Shown: in pieces, positions 5,535 to 9,526 of the stretch
Position numbering within the stretch: the stretch's first letter is position 1
How the letters are laid out: every line of letters starts with the position of its first letter
Source of the DNA: an uncultured Chlorobiaceae bacterium
GTDB taxonomy: Bacteria > Bacteroidota > Chlorobiia > Chlorobiales > Chlorobiaceae
Reading direction: 5' to 3'
NCBI GenBank assembly: GCA_903874585.1
Contig: CAIQSY010000187.1
Location: forward strand, 1-9,526
DNA length: 9,526 nucleotides
Program-made: the position numbers and the translations under genes
Notes under the pieces: model-generated
Databases searched by the model: none
What the model saw: the letters and a program-made list of their open reading frames with translations, nothing else
Told to the model about the DNA's origin: nothing

Positions 5535-6413
5535 ATGCAACACTCTGGTCGTTTTGGTAGAACAATCCTGATGCTGGCAGCCGCACTCGTCATCTTCCAC
5601 AACAATGCCGCAGCGACAGCGCTCGACAACCGAACAAGTACAAGGCTTTTTGCGCCACTGCTTGCCGATCCGCTGGAAGCGAAAATAGCCGTTATGCCGG
5701 CACTGAACGAACAAACGTTGCAGCTCGATATCGGTGCATCAACTGACCTCTATCAGTCGGACAACAAGGATTTTGCTGTTGGCGTTGATTTCGGCACCTA
5801 CTCACGGCTGAAACGATCGAGCGATTTCAAATTTCCAGTCGATGCGGTTGATTACCTCTTCGGCGTCAACACAAGCTGGAAAAAAACGTTCCACAGCAAT
5901 CTGCTGCCGTTTGATACCTTCAGCGCAAAAGCTCGATTAAGCCATATTTCAGCTCACTTTGAAGATGGTCATTACAATGCAGAAGCCGGTCAATGGATAC
6001 GACCAGACGACTGGAGTGGCACCATTCCCTTTGTGTACAGCCGTGAATTTATCAACGTTGTTATGGCATTAAGCTCTAAAGATGCAAGAGTTTATGCAGG
6101 GTATCAATACCTCTACCACTCCATTCCGGATAACATCAATCCACACAGTATTCAAGCTGGCGTTGAGCTTGCAACCACAAAAAACACCTACATTGCAACC
6201 GACTTCAAGCTGCTGCCACTATGGAGAGACGCGGAGCAAAAAACTGACGGCTTCCGTGGCACGTGGAACCTGCAGGCAGGGATGCGCCTGAACACTATCG
6301 GGTTAGAAAAAGTGCGCCTTGCCTGCAACTACTCTTCCGGCATCAGTCGGCAAGGGATGTACTTTTACCATCCTGAACACCTGACAACAGCAGGCATCAT
6401 CATTGATTTCTAA
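5535..6413 (+). CDS. Secreted or outer-membrane DUF1207-like protein
   Basis: This 292-residue protein begins MQHSGRFGRTILMLAAALV, then an ATA signal-peptidase site (27-29), so export is likely. The mature part resembles DUF1207 proteins: RLFAPLLADPLEAKIAV (37-53) near the start, a central LSHISAHFED (135-144) like the HxSSHLGDE motif of that family, VYSREF (167-172), and alternating aromatic and polar residues ending in Phe, as in outer-membrane barrels. The family's function is unknown to me. The frame is open back to a TTG at 5499, but the ATG at 5535 gives a proper signal peptide without twelve extra hydrophobic residues, so I chose it. No Shine-Dalgarno is seen. It follows pyrB by 67 nt without a terminator, so read-through from pyrB is possible. 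The export and barrel reading is firmer than the family name. Confidence 0.65.
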   Translation: MQHSGRFGRTILMLAAALVIFHNNAAATALDNRTSTRLFAPLLADPLEAKIAVMPALNEQTLQLDIGASTDLYQSDNKDFAVGVDFGTYSRLKRSSDFKFPVDAVDYLFGVNTSWKKTFHSNLLPFDTFSAKARLSHISAHFEDGHYNAEAGQWIRPDDWSGTIPFVYSREFINVVMALSSKDARVYAGYQYLYHSIPDNINPHSIQAGVELATTKNTYIATDFKLLPLWRDAEQKTDGFRGTWNLQAGMRLNTIGLEKVRLACNYSSGISRQGMYFYHPEHLTTAGIIIDF

Positions 6414-6464
6414 AAGAACCAATGAACGTTTTTCTACCGAAATGGAAAGAAAAAAGATTAACGC

Positions 6465-6494
6465 TTGTTAAAATCTGATTCATTTTATTATATT
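6465..6494 (+). promoter_or_regulatory. Candidate porin promoter
   Basis: TTGTTA (6465-6470) is followed after 17 nt by TTATAT (6488-6493), or after 18 nt by TATATT. It lies in the AT-rich 205-nt spacer between the DUF1207-like gene and the porin, about 125 nt before the porin ATG, which implies a long leader. A highly expressed porin would be expected to have its own promoter here. No terminator for the preceding gene is evident in the same spacer. Confidence 0.35.
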
Positions 6495-6618
6495 TTTAAC
6501 TGTACGTTGGCTGTTTAACAACTAAAAGGTAAACAGTGATAAAATGGCAGTAAAAAGCCATTTCAAATGTTTGAGATGTTTTTTCTTAATAACACACACA
6601 ACTAACGGAGAACACACA

Positions 6619-7758
6619 ATGAAAAAAATGTTATCGCTTGCTGCAATGTTTGCAGTTTTGTCATACGCAGCACCAGCTTCTGCAGAGCTGAAAATCGGTG
6701 GAGATGCCAGCGTCAGAATGAGAGCTGAATTTAATGCTGCCGAAAACACCGGTCTTGCAACGGATAATAATCCAAATGACAATGTGATGTGGCAGTACCG
6801 CCTTCGTCTTAAAGGTTCAGCCGACCTTGGCGATGGATACTTCTTCAAGACCATGCTGATGAGTGAAGATAAAGATCCAAAGTTTGCTGCTGGTGGATGG
6901 AGAACTGCTGGTGGTACTACTTATTACACTAATGGCACCGCTACTACAGAAGATGCTGCTAGTCCAGCCAGCCTTGCCATTTCCCAAGTTTACTTCGGAC
7001 GCAACCTGAAGAATTGCAATTACTCAATCGGACGTATTCCGCTCAACAGTTTCAACAATCCGATTTTTGATCTTGCCCTTTATCCAACACAACCGCTTGA
7101 CACCCCAGTCAACAACTATAATTATGACCGCCTTTTTGGTGCAAGCTACGGCACAAAAGTTGGATCCGGTACGTTGAATACAACGCTTGTTGTGCTTGAC
7201 AACTCTTCAAACACAGTAAGTTCCGCAACTAACGATGGACTCTTAAATGATGGCTATGCTGTTGATGTTGCCTATGCTTTACCTTTAGGAAATGTCACTA
7301 TTGAACCACAGATCTTTGCAGTATTAACGAATGTGGGCGCTACCAACATAACTCCATTCACTTTTGGAGCGACTGTTTCACTTCCACTTGACAAAAGCAA
7401 GCTTTCTGGTGGTGCGTTCTACACCAGTGCAAGCGAAGACAATGCTGCTGGAACTGGTAAAATTGCGGACTACAGTGGTTACCTTCTCAGACTCAAAGGC
7501 GAGTCAGGCCCATGGATGGCATGGATTGACTACAACAAAACCACAGATGATACGGCCACTGGAGGAACAACGAAAGATTACTCCAACATGTTTGTCTGGG
7601 CACAGTACAAGTACACGGTTAATCAGTCGGCCACAGGCAGCTTCAGCCTTCAGCCAACGCTGAGATACCGTGCAGCCGCTACAGAGCAGGCCAGCGGTAT
7701 CCAAAATGCTGATACCAGTCAACTTCGCGCTGAGATGGTAGCAACTGTAACTTTCTAA
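6619..7758 (+). CDS. Outer-membrane porin (beta-barrel)
   Basis: A 379-residue protein with a classic signal peptide: MKK, a hydrophobic stretch and ASA at 20-22 as the cleavage site. The mature chain starts ELKIGGDASVRMRAEFN and continues in short amphipathic strands such as MWQYRLRLKGSADL and YFFKTMLMS. It is rich in Asn, Thr, Gly and Tyr, has a single Cys near NCNYSIGRIPLNSF, and ends LRAEMVATVTF. The terminal Phe is the usual barrel-assembly signal. It would form a diffusion channel; the substrate cannot be read from sequence. I chose ATG 6619 rather than an upstream in-frame ATG at 6544 because CGGAG stands 8 nt before it and it gives a proper signal peptide. The gene is followed by a strong terminator, so it is probably a single transcription unit. 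It resembles porins annotated in Chlorobium, from memory. Confidence 0.8.
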   Translation: MKKMLSLAAMFAVLSYAAPASAELKIGGDASVRMRAEFNAAENTGLATDNNPNDNVMWQYRLRLKGSADLGDGYFFKTMLMSEDKDPKFAAGGWRTAGGTTYYTNGTATTEDAASPASLAISQVYFGRNLKNCNYSIGRIPLNSFNNPIFDLALYPTQPLDTPVNNYNYDRLFGASYGTKVGSGTLNTTLVVLDNSSNTVSSATNDGLLNDGYAVDVAYALPLGNVTIEPQIFAVLTNVGATNITPFTFGATVSLPLDKSKLSGGAFYTSASEDNAAGTGKIADYSGYLLRLKGESGPWMAWIDYNKTTDDTATGGTTKDYSNMFVWAQYKYTVNQSATGSFSLQPTLRYRAAATEQASGIQNADTSQLRAEMVATVTF

Positions 7759-7791
7759 GTCGCAGCATAACAGCAATTCTCTTTCTCTCTT

Positions 7792-7827
7792 AAAATAAAG
7801 CCGTAGATAACTGCGGCTTTATTTTTT
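7792..7827 (+). terminator. Rho-independent terminator of the porin gene
   Basis: A perfect 12-bp stem, AAAATAAAGCCG (7792-7803) with CGGCTTTATTTT (7814-7825), encloses a 10-nt loop and merges into a run of six T (7822-7827). Part of the loop can pair further with one G-U pair. The A-rich left arm means it could also work on the other strand, but no minus-strand gene ends here. Confidence 0.9.
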
Positions 7828-7880
7828 ATATTTTATACATGTGATTTCCAGTTGTTTCAATTGTTGTTGTTTTCAGTAAA

Positions 7881-7915
7881 TAACAATTGTTAACATCGGG
7901 AAATTTACAGATATT
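7881..7915 (+). promoter_or_regulatory. Candidate uspA promoter overlapping a 12-bp palindrome
   Basis: The perfect palindrome TAACAATTGTTA (7881-7892) contains TTGTTA (7887-7892) as a possible -35, followed after 17 nt by GATATT (7910-7915) as a -10. Each hexamer matches four of six sigma-70 consensus bases. The site lies 55 nt before the stress-protein ATG and just beyond the porin terminator. The palindrome could be an operator; no regulator is known. Confidence 0.35.
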
Positions 7916-7969
7916 AAGACTTATGCTTACCTGACAATAATTCAATAACTTAAACACAACAGCGGTACT

Positions 7970-8407
7970 ATGATTACCATTCAAAAAATCATCTGCCCGG
8001 TTGATTTCTCGGAGCTGTCGCGCAAGTCGCTGCAATACGCCAATGAATTCGCCCGCCTCTCACAGGGGAAGGTCTTTCTGGTCGGCGTTATTGAAAACGA
8101 TCCATCCATCAACTACTCTCATGGTCTTGAAAAAGAGCGTGCCGAAGAGGAGCAGAAACTCGCATCCTTGATTGAAGAGGAGAATATGGAGGGCATTGTT
8201 GCCGATTACGTGATTTACGAGGGATTTGCTGAAGAGTGCATTCTTGACTATGCCAAACGCCAGGAGGCTGACATTATTATTATGGGCTCGCATGGCCGCC
8301 GCGGCTTGAAGCGCATGATCCTTGGCAGCGTTGCCGAACACGTTATCCGTCGTGCTCCATGTCCGGTGCTGGTCATCAAAGAGAATGAACACGAGTTCAT
8401 TAAGTAA
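7970..8407 (+). CDS. Universal stress protein, UspA family (ATP-binding type)
   Basis: A 145-residue single-domain Usp, the normal length. It starts MITIQKIICPVDFSELSRKSLQYANEFA, the usual first strand with an aspartate in the nucleotide site and the following helix. Near the end it has GSHGRRGLKRMILGS (106-120), which fits the ATP-binding pattern G-x2-G-x9-G-S/T. It continues into AEHVIRRAPCPVLVIK, the typical last helix and strand. The family therefore predicts an ATP-binding, probably dimeric cytoplasmic protein linked to stress or energy status. The exact role is not readable. The ATG at 7970 lacks a strong Shine-Dalgarno. An MHS transporter gene follows after 52 nt with no clear terminator between them, so the two may form one operon and be functionally linked. 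Confidence 0.93.
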   Translation: MITIQKIICPVDFSELSRKSLQYANEFARLSQGKVFLVGVIENDPSINYSHGLEKERAEEEQKLASLIEEENMEGIVADYVIYEGFAEECILDYAKRQEADIIIMGSHGRRGLKRMILGSVAEHVIRRAPCPVLVIKENEHEFIK

Positions 8408-8459
8408 GCCTTTTGGCAACATGTTTAACAGATTTTTCTAACCATCAACGCACACTTTT

Positions 8460-9526
8460 ATGGCAAAAAATGTCGCAGACAGTGGCCAAATCGAAGAGGT
8501 CTCCAGCACCCGGAGGGTTATTGCAGCCTCCTCGGTCGGAACACTCATCGAGTGGTATGACTTTTACATTTTCGGTACTCTTGCAAAAATTATTTCCGAA
8601 CAGTTTTTTCCGAAAGATAACCCAACCGCCGCACTGCTTGCCACACTGGCAACCTTTGCCGCTGGTTTCGTGGTTCGCCCGTTCGGCGCACTTTTCTTCG
8701 GTCGCCTGGGCGATATTATCGGAAGAAAGTACACCTTCCTTGTCACGCTGGTCATTATGGGCGGCTCCACCTTCGCTATCGGTCTTGTTCCCGGCTACAA
8801 AACAATAGGCTTTTTCGCTCCGGCTATTGTCTTTCTTTTGAGGCTCTTACAAGGTCTTGCCCTTGGAGGTGAGTATGGCGGCGCCGCCACCTATGTTGCT
8901 GAACACTCCCCTCATGGACACCGAGGCTTCTGGACAAGCTTTATACAGACAACAGCAACGCTGGGTCTCTTTCTTGCACTCGGCGTTATTCTTATTGTCC
9001 GCCACACGCTCTCTGTTCCCGTTTTTGAAGATTGGGGATGGCGCATACCATTCATCGTCTCAGCATTACTTGTTGGAGTATCAATCTTTATCCGCATGAA
9101 AATGTCGGAATCTCCAATGTTTGCAAAGATGAAGAAAGAGGGCAAAACCTCTGCTAACCCACTTGCTGAGAGCTTCAAGCAAAAGGATAACCTGAAAATG
9201 GTGCTTATCGCGCTGCTCGGTGCAACTGCTGGTCAGGGTGTTGTGTGGTACACTGGTCAGTTCTATGCGCTCTCCTTTTTGCAGAATGCCTGTAACATCG
9301 AATTTGAGCAGAGCAACACCATCATTTTAATTGCACTGGCTATTGCAACTCCCTTCTTTGTCGTTTTCGGTGCACTCTCCGACAAAATCGGGCGCAAGTA
9401 CATTATGATGGCAGGTATGTTGATTGCCGTTCTTTCCTACAAGCCTCTTTATCAGATGATGTATGATAGTGCGAATCTGAAAAATAAAACTGAGGTTGTT
9501 GAAAAAACCATCGTATCCGATCCGAA
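8460..9526 (+). CDS. MHS-family major facilitator transporter, N-terminal part (3' end outside window)
   Basis: The frame opens with ATG at 8460 and stays open to the window edge, giving 355 complete codons. It has the landmarks of the metabolite:H+ symporter (MHS) group of the MFS, such as ProP and dicarboxylate or shikimate carriers. These are SVGTLIEWYDFYIFG (25-39), the loop motif GRLGDIIGRK (81-90), LLRLLQGLALGGEYGGA (126-142), DWGWRIPF (191-198) and the second loop motif SDKIGRK (307-313). About nine membrane segments are visible. A hydrophilic stretch (about 329-355) rich in Asp, Asn, Lys and Glu follows the helix after SDKIGRK. It suggests the MHS subgroup with a long loop there, about 500 residues or more in total. 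The substrate is unknown. No Shine-Dalgarno is evident. It follows the universal stress gene by 52 nt on the same strand. Confidence 0.92.
   Translation, partial: MAKNVADSGQIEEVSSTRRVIAASSVGTLIEWYDFYIFGTLAKIISEQFFPKDNPTAALLATLATFAAGFVVRPFGALFFGRLGDIIGRKYTFLVTLVIMGGSTFAIGLVPGYKTIGFFAPAIVFLLRLLQGLALGGEYGGAATYVAEHSPHGHRGFWTSFIQTTATLGLFLALGVILIVRHTLSVPVFEDWGWRIPFIVSALLVGVSIFIRMKMSESPMFAKMKKEGKTSANPLAESFKQKDNLKMVLIALLGATAGQGVVWYTGQFYALSFLQNACNIEFEQSNTIILIALAIATPFFVVFGALSDKIGRKYIMMAGMLIAVLSYKPLYQMMYDSANLKNKTEVVEKTIVSDP

Noticed and set aside
6544..6618. Upstream start for the porin at ATG 6544
   Set aside because: It would add 25 residues before a standard signal peptide, and the CGGAG site serves the ATG at 6619.
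8408..8417. GCCTTTTGGC hairpin between uspA and the MHS gene as a terminator
   Set aside because: The stem is only three base pairs and no T-run follows.
8413..8808. 131-codon + strand frame overlapping the start of the MHS gene
   Set aside because: The MHS frame at 8460 carries family motifs throughout; this frame has none.

Overview
The window looks like chromosome from a green sulfur bacterium (Chlorobiota, Chlorobium/Pelodictyon-like). This rests on recalled resemblance of the PyrB N-terminus and of the porin to green sulfur bacterial proteins. No photosynthesis gene is present to prove it. There are nine complete genes, one C-terminal fragment at the left edge and one transporter gene cut by the right edge. 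I see no RNA genes, transposases, CRISPR array or prophage genes.

Left part (1-914): the last 41 codons of an unrecognised + strand gene converge on a minus-strand toxin-antitoxin pair, a Phd/YefM-type antitoxin followed by a YoeB/Txe-type RNase toxin whose start overlaps the antitoxin stop (TAATG). The module is visibly more AT-rich than the genes to its right. The 721-914 spacer holds short repeats that resemble dispersed intergenic elements.

Centre (915-4537): a tightly packed minus-strand operon hypA-hypB-hypF for [NiFe]-hydrogenase maturation. HypA and HypB deliver nickel, and HypF makes the carbamoyl-derived cyanide ligands. hypA and hypB are 3 nt apart, and hypB and hypF overlap by 40 nt. 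hypC, hypD, hypE and the hydrogenase itself are not in the window. An almost identical 28-nt repeat (27/28) sits just outside each end of the operon. Divergent from it is pyrB, with a TTG start. HypF and PyrB use the same substrate, carbamoyl phosphate.

Right part (4538-9526): all genes are on the + strand. pyrB is followed by a secreted or outer-membrane DUF1207-like protein, then by a classical porin with its own leader and a strong rho-independent terminator. After that come a universal stress protein and an MHS-type major-facilitator transporter that runs off the window.

I do not see a clearly new biological system. The points most worth a second look are the repeat pair bracketing the hyp operon, the carbamoyl-phosphate neighbours, the TAnnTTTG promoter-like boxes facing both ways between hypA and pyrB, and the uncharacterised DUF1207-like/porin and UspA/MHS pairs.
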